Source of the DNA: Bacteriovorax stolpii
GTDB taxonomy: Bacteria > Bdellovibrionota > UBA1018
Assembly: GCA_945860415.1 (NCBI GenBank)
Contig: CAMAQA010000011.1
Span: forward strand, 1-50,426
DNA: 50,426 bases
Reading direction: 5' to 3'
The notes beneath the pieces are model-generated. The model was not told the origin of the DNA. It worked only from the letters and a program-made list of their open reading frames with translations, and searched no databases. Within the stretch, counting starts at the first letter, position 1, and the number at the start of each line of letters is the position of its first letter. Shown in pieces: positions 1 to 7,573 of the stretch. The position numbers and the translations under genes were made by a program.

Positions 1-1
1 C

Positions 2-82
2 ACCGAGGCGTTCTATTCAGGCCGTCGAGTGGGCCTCGATGACATCGGCAGTACCCGTCGCCTCAACCTCAAGGCGGCCTAG
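2..82 (+). CDS. 3' end of an unidentified gene (partial)
   Basis: An open frame enters from the window edge and ends at TAG 80-82, giving a 26-residue C-terminus that finishes DDIGSTRRLNLKAA. Its codons have the G/C-rich third positions of the neighbouring genes, which is why I favour it as the tail of a real gene. It would converge on trpS (stop at 168). The product cannot be identified from this fragment, and the call rests only on frame and composition. Confidence 0.4.
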   Translation, partial: TEAFYSGRRVGLDDIGSTRRLNLKAA

Positions 83-97
83 TCCGATAGGTCACAC

Positions 98-140
98 GGA
101 CAAAGTCGCTTTGGAATTAGCAGGACAGAGTCCCTTTGGA
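98..140. repeat. Imperfect direct repeat, period 25 bp, between converging genes
   Basis: GGACAAAGTCGCTTTGGA (98-115) recurs as GGACAGAGTCCCTTTGGA (123-140), with 16 of 18 positions identical. The first unit also contains the dyad CAAAG-TCG-CTTTG. The pair fills the gap between a plus-strand stop at 82 and the trpS stop at 168, so a role in termination or as a protein-binding site is possible. Two units do not make an array. Confidence 0.5.
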
Positions 141-167
141 TTCACACACACTTGCCAGCATGCGTCC

Positions 168-1169
168 TTACTTCAGAAGCCCAATGCGGTCATAGCAGCG
201 CGCGAGCGTTTTTCCTGCTCGCTCTCGGGCACGATCGGCGCCTTTGCGGAGCACCTGATCGAGGAAGGTGCGCTCTTCGTAGAGACGATTGGCCTCATCG
301 CGGAGAGGAGCAATGGCCTGCACCACCAGCTCGGCGGTGTCGACTTTGAGGTGCCCGTACATCTTGCCGGCGTATGACGCCACGATACCGGAGATCGGCT
401 TTCCGGTGATCGCCGACTGGATCGAAAGCAGATTCTTCACTCCCGGCTTCGAATCATCATCGGTAATCTCGTTGCCCGAGTCAGTGATGGCGCGCTTGAG
501 CTTCTTTCGAATCACGTCGTCGGTGTCGGTGAGGTACACCGAGGCATTCGGATCCGGATCGGACTTCGACATCTTGGCGGTCGGATCCTGCAGGCTCATG
601 ATCTTCGCACCGACCTGGGCAATCATCGGCTGCGGCACCCGGAACAGATCTTCGCCGTACAGATTGTTCATCCGAATGGCGATGTCGCGAGTGAGCTCGA
701 TATGCTGCTTCTGGTCGGCACCCACCGGCACGAGGTCGGTGTCATAGAGCAGGATGTCGGCAGCCATGAGCACCGGATAAGTGAAGAGTCCGACGGCAAT
801 GTTCTCGCCGGCCTTCTGCGACTTGTCCTTGAACTGGGTCATGCGTCCCAGCTCTCCCATGTAGGAGTAGCAGTTGAGCAGCCACGCGAGCTCGGCGTGC
901 TCGGGCACCTGCGACTGGACAAAAAGCGTGGCGTGCTCGGGGTTGATTCCCGCAGCGATGTAGGTGGCGACGGCGCGGTAGGTCTGCTCGCGCAATTCGG
1001 TCGGGTCCTGGCGTACGGTGATGGCGTGCAAGTTCACGGCAAAGAACCAGCATTCGTAATCGTCCTGGTGCTTCACCCAGTTGCGAATGGCTCCGAGGAG
1101 GTTGCCGAGCGTCAGCGTGTTCGAGGGCTGGACGGCGGAAAGCATCACTTTGCGGTTCGTGGCGTTCAT
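168..1169 (-). CDS. trpS: Tryptophanyl-tRNA synthetase
   Basis: Charges tRNA-Trp with tryptophan using ATP in the cytoplasm. The protein is 333 residues, normal for bacterial TrpS. It shows the class I signatures: an N-terminal AVQPSNTLTLGNLLGAI segment (HIGH-like region in the TrpS form), DLVPVGADQKQHIELTRDIA in the tryptophan-binding region and AKMSKSDPD (KMSKS loop). The frame extends nine codons further upstream, but I chose ATG 1167-1169 because it has AAAGGA at a good distance. It lies 13 bp after the site-2 protease stop, so xerD, the protease and trpS are probably one operon. Confidence 0.96.
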   Translation of the reverse strand: MNATNRKVMLSAVQPSNTLTLGNLLGAIRNWVKHQDDYECWFFAVNLHAITVRQDPTELREQTYRAVATYIAAGINPEHATLFVQSQVPEHAELAWLLNCYSYMGELGRMTQFKDKSQKAGENIAVGLFTYPVLMAADILLYDTDLVPVGADQKQHIELTRDIAIRMNNLYGEDLFRVPQPMIAQVGAKIMSLQDPTAKMSKSDPDPNASVYLTDTDDVIRKKLKRAITDSGNEITDDDSKPGVKNLLSIQSAITGKPISGIVASYAGKMYGHLKVDTAELVVQAIAPLRDEANRLYEERTFLDQVLRKGADRARERAGKTLARCYDRIGLLK

Positions 1170-1182
1170 TCGAAGTCCTTTT

Positions 1183-1863
1183 TCAGGGAAGGCCAAGCGG
1201 TATCTGGAAAAGCGAGATCGAGCTCATCAGCGTGAAACGCGTCAGGAAATGAATCGGCCCTGACAGGATCGACAGAGCTCCGGTCATCATGAGGGCAAGC
1301 AGGATCCAGAAGCTGTACTGGGCGATCGACTCGTAGGCCTTCATGGCGTTGTAGGGTAGGAAGCTCTCGATCATCTTGCTGCCATCGAGAGGAGGAAGCG
1401 GCAGCAGGTTGAAGATGCCGAGCGAGAAGTTCAGCATCACCGAAACCTTCGTCATCTCCATCAATGGTTCAAAAAGGTAGAACTCAGGACTGACAAACCT
1501 CAGGATCGCGGCAAAGGCCAGACCCGACAAACCGGCAAGCAGGAAGTTCATCGCAGGGCCTGCCAGAGATACCCAGAAGAGTCCTGCCCGGTACTTCTTG
1601 AAACGGCTCGGATTGATCGGCACGGGCCGGGCCCAGCCGAAGAGCATTCCTGACCCGGTGAACATCATCAGGACCGGCAGGATCAGCGTGCCGAGCGGAT
1701 CAATGTGCGGGGCAGGGTTGAACGTGATGCGGCCCTGGTCGCGCGCGGTGGAGTCTCCCCAACGGTAGGCAATGAACCCGTGGGCAACTTCGTGGAAGAT
1801 CACCGCCACGAGAAAAGGCACGATCATGATCGAGAGGCGCTGGATGCTTGAGTTGAAGTCCAT
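1183..1863 (-). CDS. Site-2 protease family (M50) intramembrane zinc metalloprotease
   Basis: Polytopic membrane protein of 226 residues. The zinc-binding HEVAH motif sits in the first membrane segment near residue 25. A second conserved motif, NLLPLPPLDGSKM, near residue 157 provides the third metal ligand (Asp), and SLAGPAMNF near residue 100 is also typical. This is the short form without a PDZ domain, resembling SpoIVFB/Rv-type rhomboid-like S2Ps, so the substrate is unknown. The frame can start at GTG 1873-1875, but ATG 1861-1863 has GGTGGAG six bases upstream and is preferred. It lies between xerD and trpS in the same direction. Confidence 0.92.
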   Translation of the reverse strand: MDFNSSIQRLSIMIVPFLVAVIFHEVAHGFIAYRWGDSTARDQGRITFNPAPHIDPLGTLILPVLMMFTGSGMLFGWARPVPINPSRFKKYRAGLFWVSLAGPAMNFLLAGLSGLAFAAILRFVSPEFYLFEPLMEMTKVSVMLNFSLGIFNLLPLPPLDGSKMIESFLPYNAMKAYESIAQYSFWILLALMMTGALSILSGPIHFLTRFTLMSSISLFQIPLGLP

Positions 1864-1889
1864 GGATGACTCCACCCTAGCACAAGGCC

Positions 1890-2837
1890 TTATTCGCCGC
1901 GAGGATGGTAGCGCCGATGGGCGCTCTTGAGGTGCTCAGGAGTCACGTGGGCGTAGATCTGGGTGGTCGAAAGGTCAGAGTGCCCGAGCAGCATCTGCAG
2001 CGAGCGCAGGTTCATTCCCGCCTGAAGCAGGTGCGTGGCAAACGAATGCCGGAGGACGTGAGGCGAGACGTTCTTCTGGATTCCCGCCTGGCGCGAGAGC
2101 TCCTTCAGGATCTTCCAGAAACTCTGGCGCGAGAGGGGCTTTCCCTGGTGGTTCACGAACACGTGGTCGCTCGAGGGTTTCAGCACTGGACGTTCGTGCT
2201 CGAGGTAGCTCCGCAGCTGGTCTCCGGCATAGGTGGCAAACGGAACGATGCGCTCTTTTTCGCCCTTTCCCTTCACGCGCAGGTACTCCTGCTGGAGGTC
2301 GAGCGAGTGGGTCGTGAGCGAGAGCAGCTCGCTGACTCGAAGACCGGTGGCGTAGAGCAGGACCAGCATCGCGCGGTCGCGCGACTGAAGCGCGGAGGCC
2401 AGCTTCGGATCGCGGTACTCGAGCCCGGGCTGGACGGCTGAGAGCAGCGCTTCGGTCTCCTTTTCCGTGAGGAATTTGGGCAGCGACTTTCCGAGCTTTG
2501 GAAGCTGCAGCTGCTCGGCCGGGTTGGTCCGAAGCCCGAGTTCGAGGCAGGCAAACTTGAAGAACCGGCGGATGGCGCTCGTCTTGCGCGAAATCGAGCG
2601 GGCGGACTGTCTCTGGCGCGAGAGCCCGGCCAGGAAGGTCTCGAGCTGGTCCGGGGTCACCAAAAGGTCGGGCCCACCTTTTGGTTCAGCAGCTGCGTCA
2701 TTTTTGGGGCAGGGCCCGACGAGAAAAGCCTCGAGTTGCCTCAGGTCACGGCCGTAGGCGGCTAGGGTGTGGCGTGAGCTACCGTGGTCGACCTGCAGGG
2801 CATCCAGAAAGGCCTCGATGGCTGCGGACAGGGTCAT
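1890..2837 (-). CDS. xerD: Tyrosine recombinase XerD/XerC carrying an in-frame palindromic-element insert
   Basis: Site-specific recombinase expected to resolve chromosome dimers at dif. It is 315 residues, about 18 longer than a typical XerD. All catalytic residues are visible: Arg167 (ATGLRVSEL), Lys191 (VKGKGEKER), His260 and Arg263 (HVLRHSFATHLL), His286 (LLGHSDLSTTQIY) and Tyr295. The end, YHPRG, also resembles XerD. Residues 40-57 (VGPCPKNDAAAEPKGGPD) have no counterpart in typical XerD and correspond exactly to a 54-bp palindromic element at 2667-2720. They fall in the N-terminal core-binding domain, between the second and third helices, where a loop is tolerated. A second copy of the element lies just upstream of the start codon. 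Assignment to XerD rather than XerC is likely but not certain. Confidence 0.94.
   Translation of the reverse strand: MTLSAAIEAFLDALQVDHGSSRHTLAAYGRDLRQLEAFLVGPCPKNDAAAEPKGGPDLLVTPDQLETFLAGLSRQRQSARSISRKTSAIRRFFKFACLELGLRTNPAEQLQLPKLGKSLPKFLTEKETEALLSAVQPGLEYRDPKLASALQSRDRAMLVLLYATGLRVSELLSLTTHSLDLQQEYLRVKGKGEKERIVPFATYAGDQLRSYLEHERPVLKPSSDHVFVNHQGKPLSRQSFWKILKELSRQAGIQKNVSPHVLRHSFATHLLQAGMNLRSLQMLLGHSDLSTTQIYAHVTPEHLKSAHRRYHPRGE
2667..2720 (-). repeat. Palindromic element copy A, inside the xerD coding sequence
   Basis: A 54-bp unit bounded by the inverted ends GTCGGGCCC and GGGCCCGAC. Read on the minus strand it is exactly 18 in-frame codons of xerD. A 23-bp stretch at 2667-2689 is an exact inverted match to 2894-2916 in copy B. 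A further shared block, CTGCGTCATTTT, lies at 2693-2704 here. The element is a recognisable repeat translated as part of a housekeeping protein. Confidence 0.8.
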
Positions 2838-2846
2838 CTTTCTATG

Positions 2847-2916
2847 GTCGGTCCCACACTTGGGTTTCGCAACTGCGTTAAAATGACGCAGACCTGAACC
2901 AAAAGGTGGGCCCGAC
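2847..2916 (-). repeat. Palindromic element copy B, between xerD and the divergent secreted gene
   Basis: A 70-bp imperfect palindrome. Its outer arms begin GTCGGTCCCAC (left) and, in reverse complement, GTCGGGCCCACC (right). Its core is a perfect hairpin, CTGCGT (2873-2878), loop TAAAATG, ACGCAG (2886-2891). It ends 10 bp before the xerD start codon, so it would form the xerD leader RNA. Bases 2894-2916 match copy A exactly in inverted orientation. Confidence 0.8.
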
Positions 2917-2961
2917 TATTTGATTGACGCATTGCGCTAACGCGAGATAGCCCCGGGCGAA

Positions 2962-3816
2962 ATGAAGCTTTCACGTCGTCGAGTCCGTGTTTTTGTGGCT
3001 ATGGGTTGCGTCCTGTTCGCACGGGGGGGGAGCGCCGACGCTCCGGCCTATCCTGCCTTTGAAACCGTGAACTATGAGCCGCAGCTCACCATCGGGGGGG
3101 CGACCAATTTCAACGTGTACTGGGGCGTGTGGCGCACGCTCACGACCTCCGAGCGTGAGGTGCTTCGCCGCGAACGGGGCAGCGCGCTTTTCAGTAACCG
3201 CAAGATCTCGTGGCGAACGGTGCGTTGTGATGATGGAGCGCTCGTGAACGCGGATTCCGAGGATGTCTGGTACGTCGATCCGATTCACTTTGATTCGGCC
3301 GGAAGGATCGATCCCATTCCCGAGGCACGCAGGCCGGATTACCGCTATTTTTCGCTGATCAACATGAACGGAATGAAGCTGGCTGGCCCGAAGTCGATCA
3401 CGATCAAGGGCCTTCGTGGCGAAATCGACCTCGATGCGAGGTTCTTTCTTTTTGCTGGCAGCAGGGCGCCGAACACGTCGGGATTTTTGGAGCTTCGGGC
3501 TTTTGAGAAATCGCAGGACCCGCTGAACCAGGCCTTTTTCTCCAAGGCCCATCCGTATCGCTGGCCCGTGTTCTATGATGAGCGCGCGCACAAGGATCAC
3601 TCGCTGCAGGCGCCCCGCGATTTTGCCATGCAGGAGCCACACGCCCTGTCGCGAGACCGTCTTCGGATGAAGCTGGTGTGGGAATCCTGTGATGGAAGCA
3701 CGATCGGAATCGAAGGCCTCGTACCCGGGGGAGTGCTGCCGGTCGGTGGACCGAATCGCCCCGGACGCGAGGACCGTGGCACCGGGATGCTTCCGATTGG
3801 AGTGTTGAAAGAGTAA
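2962..3816 (+). CDS. Secreted protein of unknown function
   Basis: 284 residues with a Sec signal peptide (MKLSRRRVRVF, a hydrophobic stretch, then GGSADA near residue 26). I do not recognise the family. The mature part is rich in aromatic and charged residues with few cysteines and has a Gly/Pro-rich C-terminus (VPGGVLPVGGPNRPG). The ribosome-binding site is weak. The gene stands alone, pointing away from xerD, and is bracketed by inverted copies of the palindromic element: copy B ends 45 bp upstream and copy C begins 3 bp after the stop. The bracketing may mean it was acquired as a cassette. Confidence 0.72.
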   Translation: MKLSRRRVRVFVAMGCVLFARGGSADAPAYPAFETVNYEPQLTIGGATNFNVYWGVWRTLTTSEREVLRRERGSALFSNRKISWRTVRCDDGALVNADSEDVWYVDPIHFDSAGRIDPIPEARRPDYRYFSLINMNGMKLAGPKSITIKGLRGEIDLDARFFLFAGSRAPNTSGFLELRAFEKSQDPLNQAFFSKAHPYRWPVFYDERAHKDHSLQAPRDFAMQEPHALSRDRLRMKLVWESCDGSTIGIEGLVPGGVLPVGGPNRPGREDRGTGMLPIGVLKE

Positions 3817-3818
3817 AT

Positions 3819-4000
3819 GTTCGGGCCCAACTTTTGGTTCAGGGCGACCATTTAACGACCAAGCGCAGCTTCCCGAGAGAGTCACATCCACTACTGCTTC
3901 AACTGCTGCTGCCGCTTTTCACCGCTTCCACATCCGCATCCGCTTCAACGAGGGGTGGAAAGCTGCGCTTGTCGTTTTCAGGTGGCCTCGAAGGGCCGAC
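3819..4000 (+). repeat. Palindromic element copy C, long form, downstream of the secreted gene
   Basis: Bases 3821-3842 match copies A and B at 21 of 22 positions. The similarity continues as GCGACCATTTAACG (copy B has GCGTCATTTTAACG). From there the sequence forms a larger imperfect inverted repeat: 3854-3873 pairs with 3957-3976 (core AAGCGCAGCTT). The outer ends GTTCGGGCCC (3819-3828) and GGGCCGAC (3993-4000) also pair. The roughly 80-bp middle is pyrimidine-rich. It fills the space between two converging genes (stops at 3816 and 4008), so it may also terminate transcription from both sides. The outer boundary at 4000 is less certain than the matching left arm. Confidence 0.6.
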
Positions 4001-4007
4001 TGAAAGC

Positions 4008-4640
4008 TTAGAATCCGTACATTTCGAACTGGCGGGTGCCGCCCGGGCCTTGCACCGTCAGGCCGACCTTCGGACCGACGATGTCGGCCCCCTGGGTTCC
4101 GAAAGACCAGATGTAGTTGATCGCCGAGATGCAGGCTCCCGAACCGGTCATGCCCCATCCGGTATTTGCTCCGACAAGGCTCATCAGGACACTGGCAGTC
4201 TGTGAACCAATCACGACTACGCCCGTGTCGCCGGCAACCGGAATGCGGGTGCTGTTCGGATTGATGGCATCCGGAAACCTCAGGTAGAGGCCATCGCCGT
4301 GATTCACCGTGGAGAACCGATAGCTGAAGTTTGCAGGAACGGCCATCATCGTGACCTGGTTGTAGTTGATGCCATAACTGGCTCCGCTTGCGGTCATCAG
4401 CGGGCTCAGGTGACCCGAAGCCTGCACGCCGACAACGGTGGCCTGCATGGGGTTCACCGGAACGCATCCGACAGATGATCCACCACCACCGCCACCACCG
4501 CCACCACCGAATCCCGGAGTGAAGCCGGTGTTTCCGGCATTGGTGTTCCAGGAATTTGACTGCGGGCTTCCGCAGCCAGACAACAGGGCCAACGCGCCAA
4601 ACAGGGCTGCGACGACTCCTTTTCGATTGAAGGTACTCAT
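4008..4640 (-). CDS. Lipoprotein of unknown function with a polyglycine tract
   Basis: 210 residues. The signal peptide ends in the lipobox LLSGC, with acylated Cys23. Next comes a short Asn/Thr-rich spacer and ten consecutive glycines near residues 45-54, then a roughly 150-residue domain with alternating hydrophobic residues that could be all-beta. The mature domain contains two later cysteines (GCVPVNP and GSGACIS) that could form a disulfide. A strong GGAGGA lies ten or so bases before the ATG. The flexible glycine arm suggests a lipid anchor holding the domain off the membrane. I recognise no family. Confidence 0.82.
   Translation of the reverse strand: MSTFNRKGVVAALFGALALLSGCGSPQSNSWNTNAGNTGFTPGFGGGGGGGGGGSSVGCVPVNPMQATVVGVQASGHLSPLMTASGASYGINYNQVTMMAVPANFSYRFSTVNHGDGLYLRFPDAINPNSTRIPVAGDTGVVVIGSQTASVLMSLVGANTGWGMTGSGACISAINYIWSFGTQGADIVGPKVGLTVQGPGGTRQFEMYGF
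4481..4508. repeat. CCA/CCG triplet tract encoding polyglycine
   Basis: About nine tandem CCA or CCG triplets on the plus strand, read as GGN glycine codons on the minus strand inside the lipoprotein. Unit length is 3 bp, so slippage would change the length of the glycine arm without shifting frame. Confidence 0.75.
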
Positions 4641-4770
4641 AACTCTCTTCCTCCGTGCTCTCTCTCCGGTCAGTTAGAGCAAGGGGGATGCCACTAGGCG
4701 TCATTTCCAAGGATATTGAAAAGACAGGGTTTTTTGGACTTCTAGGAGTCTAGGGTCTGGTCAGTGCCTG

Positions 4771-5607
4771 TCAACGAACTTTACAGCTGCTCACCACCTG
4801 CTGCGCCTGGCGCGTCCCCTTGAGGGTCCGGAAGCGCTCGAGAGCGTAGGCAATGGCCGAGGCAATCTTCTGCTGGCCCGGCTCGGAAAGCACCAGGGCA
4901 CGATCGCGGTCATGAGACAGGAATCCAGCCTCCACCAGAATGGCCGGCATGTCGGCTCCCAGAAGCACATAAAACAGGGCCTGCTTGATGCCGCGGTTTC
5001 GCGGCGACGTGGCCACGACCTCGGCCGGACTTGCCGAGGTGAACTGCACGAGTTGGTGCTGGAGGTGGCAGGCGAGGCGCTTGCTCTCGCTCAGGTTGGC
5101 GTCGAGACGCAGGTCTTTGAGGATGAGCGCGACATCCAGGCCTTCGGCGGAGCCGGTTTCGACTGGGGGGCTTCCACCCAGCACCGAGTTTTCAAAATGG
5201 GCGAGGCGCTTCGAAGAGTCATCGGACGTGCTGTTCAAGAAATACGTTTCGATGCCGTAGGCATCCTTGGCTCCGGGAGTGGCCGAGGCATTCATGTGGA
5301 TCGAAATGAATGCATCCGCTTTCATCCGGTTGGCCAATGCCGTCCGCGCCGAGAGCGAGAGATCCTGGTCGCCGTCGCGAGTGAGGAAAACGTCGAACCC
5401 CTGCGCACGAAGTTTCCTCGCCGTCTGTCTCGCCAGCAGCAGGGTGACGTCCTTTTCAGTGACCCGGGCGCCTCGCCCCGAGTAGACCGTGCCTTCATCC
5501 ACTCCGCCGTGTCCCGGATCGATCACCACGCGAAAGGGTCGGCGCGCGGCCTCTGCCGAGCCGGCCGCGAGAAAGAGGGCGATGAGGAGGACGAACGTTC
5601 TGGCCAT
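4771..5607 (-). CDS. N-acetylmuramoyl-L-alanine amidase (Amidase_3 family)
   Basis: Periplasmic zinc amidase that cleaves the bond between N-acetylmuramic acid and L-alanine in peptidoglycan. It has 278 residues. A signal peptide (ending AGSAEA, about residue 20) precedes a single Amidase_3 domain. Zinc ligands and catalytic residues are visible: His33 (VIDPGHGG), Glu51, His104 (FISIHMNAS) and Glu226 (LVEAGFLSH). There is no AMIN domain, unlike E. coli AmiC. The frame could begin at GTG 5619, but ATG 5605-5607 starts directly at the signal peptide. Its start faces mutY (ATG 5638), leaving a 30-bp divergent spacer. Confidence 0.93.
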   Translation of the reverse strand: MARTFVLLIALFLAAGSAEAARRPFRVVIDPGHGGVDEGTVYSGRGARVTEKDVTLLLARQTARKLRAQGFDVFLTRDGDQDLSLSARTALANRMKADAFISIHMNASATPGAKDAYGIETYFLNSTSDDSSKRLAHFENSVLGGSPPVETGSAEGLDVALILKDLRLDANLSESKRLACHLQHQLVQFTSASPAEVVATSPRNRGIKQALFYVLLGADMPAILVEAGFLSHDRDRALVLSEPGQQKIASAIAYALERFRTLKGTRQAQQVVSSCKVR

Positions 5608-5637
5608 GATCAGAGACACAGTTTAGAAACACGTCCC

Positions 5638-6705
5638 ATGCTCCCGCAAGCATCGCGTGCTGCCGCCATTTTGACGCTGGGTCGCTGGTTCTCGGCCCGA
5701 AGCCGCGTCCTGCCGTGGCGTTCCGAGCCCACGCTGTACCGCGTCTGGATTTCCGAGATCATGCTGCAGCAGACGCAGGTGGTGACGGTGCTGCCGTATT
5801 TCGAGCGGTTCATGCAGCGCTTTCCGACGGTCGAGGCGCTCGCTTCGGCATCCGAAGCCGAGGTGGTCGAGGCGTGGGCGGGATTGGGATACTACTCGCG
5901 CGCTCGAAATCTTCACCGCGGCGCAAGGCAGATCGTGGCTTCCGGATTTCCAAGGACCCGCGAGGGCTGGATCGAGATTCCCGGTGTCGGGCCGTATACG
6001 GCGGGGGCGATTACCTCGATTGCGCTCGGCCATGCCGAGCCGATCCTGGATGGCAATGTCGAGCGCGTGCTGGCGAGAGTGCTCGCGCTCTCTCGCGCTG
6101 ATGGAGACGCGCGGTTCAAGGCGAGGCTCTGGAAATGGTCGGGGCTCCTCGTCCGGCGCGCGGCAAGGCTCGAGGTTTCTCCGAGCCGGTTCAACCAGGC
6201 ATTGATGGAACTCGGTGCCCTCGTCTGCACCTTTCGAAATCCGAAGTGCGCGGAGTGCCCGGTCCGGTACGTGTGCGCGGCCGCGAGACTCGAGGCGACG
6301 GAGCGATTTCCTGGAAAAAAACCCGCCAAAGAATGGGTGCGCGTGGAGGAGATCCGCCATGCCTGGATTGCGCGCGATGATTCGGGCCGCGAGGTGATCC
6401 TGATGCGCAGGCAGGCTCCGGGAGAATGGCGCGCCGGACTCTGGGATCTCGTGCCCGAAGCTCCTGCGATTGGAAAGGCGGCACTGCTCGGAGAGATCGC
6501 CACTCGTCATGTGGTCACCCGCCACAAGATCGAACGCACCACGAAGATCTGGAGTGTCTCGGAGATGAGCGCTCCGCCTCGGCCTCAGAAAATCGGCGAG
6601 GAGTTTGCCTGGACTCCGCTCGACCAGCCCGGGCTTGCCGGCTCGGCATCGTTTCAAAAGACCTGGAAGTCCCTGCGCGAGTTCAGGATCGGCAGCCCTC
6701 GATGA
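5638..6705 (+). CDS. mutY: Adenine DNA glycosylase MutY
   Basis: Removes adenine mispaired with 8-oxoguanine in base-excision repair. It is 355 residues, typical for MutY. Visible features are Glu40 (SEIMLQQTQV), a helix-hairpin-helix (IPGVGPYTAGAI, residues 114-125), catalytic Asp138 (ILDGNVERVLAR) and the iron-sulfur cluster cysteines 197, 204, 207 and 213 in C-x6-C-x2-C-x5-C spacing. The C-terminal part (from about 230) has the NUDIX-like lesion-recognition domain without a Nudix box. The open frame extends far upstream through the antisense strand of the amidase; ATG 5638 is chosen because homology begins there. The last 23 bp overlap the converging gene. Confidence 0.95.
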   Translation: MLPQASRAAAILTLGRWFSARSRVLPWRSEPTLYRVWISEIMLQQTQVVTVLPYFERFMQRFPTVEALASASEAEVVEAWAGLGYYSRARNLHRGARQIVASGFPRTREGWIEIPGVGPYTAGAITSIALGHAEPILDGNVERVLARVLALSRADGDARFKARLWKWSGLLVRRAARLEVSPSRFNQALMELGALVCTFRNPKCAECPVRYVCAAARLEATERFPGKKPAKEWVRVEEIRHAWIARDDSGREVILMRRQAPGEWRAGLWDLVPEAPAIGKAALLGEIATRHVVTRHKIERTTKIWSVSEMSAPPRPQKIGEEFAWTPLDQPGLAGSASFQKTWKSLREFRIGSPR

Positions 6706-7393
6706 TATGGAACTGGTCGGGCGCCAGCGGCCAGCTCCAGTAACGGTACGGCCTGTCCTGCGGAAAAATGGGCGGAAGTTCGTGTTCCGTCAGTTCTCCC
6801 GAAATTCCCTTTTCATAAAAATGCCGAAGCAGGGTTTCCGAATCCGCGCGATGCGGAGAATCGAGCGCTGACGCCGCCTTTGTCGGCAGCTCACCCGAAT
6901 ACCGGTCGTGGAAGCTCGCCCAGCGGCGCCCGGTCAGGCTCATCGGAAGGCGCGCGAACCACTCGGCGGCACGAGCCTCGTCGCACTCGGCAGCCTGTCC
7001 TAGAAAATTGCAGAACAGCACCGCATGGTCCGGGTGCGAGGCGAGGAGGGCTTCCCATTCTTGGAAAACATCGCTCGCGATCCACCCCACGGGCGCGGGC
7101 ATCGAGGCGCCATGAAGTCGGCGAAACAAAATCCTCGCCATCGGATCGAGGTCGATGGCGGCTACGGACCGAAAAGATCCCAGCCAGGTACTCGGAAGGC
7201 AATGCCCGGCGCTCGGGGCGATGAGCAGCAGGTCCGTCGAGGCGGCCTCCGCCGCCGAAGTCCATTCCTCCAGCCAGGACGCCAGCTGCTGGCGATAGTC
7301 CTGCCACCGCGAGTTGCGGTAGCGAAGGGCGCGGGAATGGTACCGAAGGCCCCCTCCCGGGTTCAGGATCCTGCTCCAGAGTTTGCCAGCCAT
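6683..7393 (-). CDS. Unknown protein with a methyltransferase-like nucleotide-binding core
   Basis: 236 residues, no signal peptide. Around residues 54-95, the pattern LLLIAPSAGHCLPSTWL followed by VAAIDLDPMA looks like a Rossmann first strand with a Gly-containing loop and a second strand ending in Asp, as in class I SAM-dependent methyltransferases. FCNFLGQ near residue 128 could be strand 4. Homology beyond this is not recognised, so the enzyme class is an inference. No clear Shine-Dalgarno precedes ATG 7391-7393. It converges on mutY with a 23-bp overlap and diverges from a 48-residue membrane peptide gene across only 24 bp. Confidence 0.72.
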   Translation of the reverse strand: MAGKLWSRILNPGGGLRYHSRALRYRNSRWQDYRQQLASWLEEWTSAAEAASTDLLLIAPSAGHCLPSTWLGSFRSVAAIDLDPMARILFRRLHGASMPAPVGWIASDVFQEWEALLASHPDHAVLFCNFLGQAAECDEARAAEWFARLPMSLTGRRWASFHDRYSGELPTKAASALDSPHRADSETLLRHFYEKGISGELTEHELPPIFPQDRPYRYWSWPLAPDQFHIIEGCRS

Positions 7394-7417
7394 CGAAATT
7401 ACAGTAAGGTAAGGCCC

Positions 7418-7564
7418 ATGAGTTCACACGAGCAAAATCCGGCCCTCAGCACCCACATCAAAATGTTCATTGTCTGCATCGGAACGGCAGTCGTTCTTTT
7501 TGGCGCCATCGCCATGGGATTCCGCCAGGCCTACGAGCTGGCGATGTGGATCGGCTCTCGTTGA
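7418..7564 (+). CDS. Small single-pass membrane protein (48 residues)
   Basis: Starts at ATG 7418, preceded by GTAAGGTAAGG. One hydrophobic segment (about residues 15-34, KMFIVCIGTAVVLFGAIAMGF) follows a short polar N-terminus, and a short aromatic tail ends the protein. The frame continues upstream of this ATG, but that part is antisense to the neighbouring gene and low in hydrophobicity. No family is recognised. It lies alone between a divergent gene and the response regulator stop at 7574. Confidence 0.6.
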   Translation: MSSHEQNPALSTHIKMFIVCIGTAVVLFGAIAMGFRQAYELAMWIGSR

Positions 7565-7573
7565 GCCGGAACT

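Noticed and set aside
98..140. CRISPR-like array
   Set aside because: Only two imperfect 18-bp units with a 7-bp gap.
2924..2952. TTGACG-like -35 upstream of the 2962 gene
   Set aside because: The matching -10 position (ATAGCC) is poor and too close to the start codon.
4725..4750. Terminator hairpin GACT-TCTAGG-AGTC beside a T6 run
   Set aside because: The T run precedes rather than follows the stem on either reading direction, and the stem is only 4 bp.
4912..5637. Long upstream extension of the mutY frame
   Set aside because: It is antisense to the amidase; MutY similarity begins at ATG 5638.
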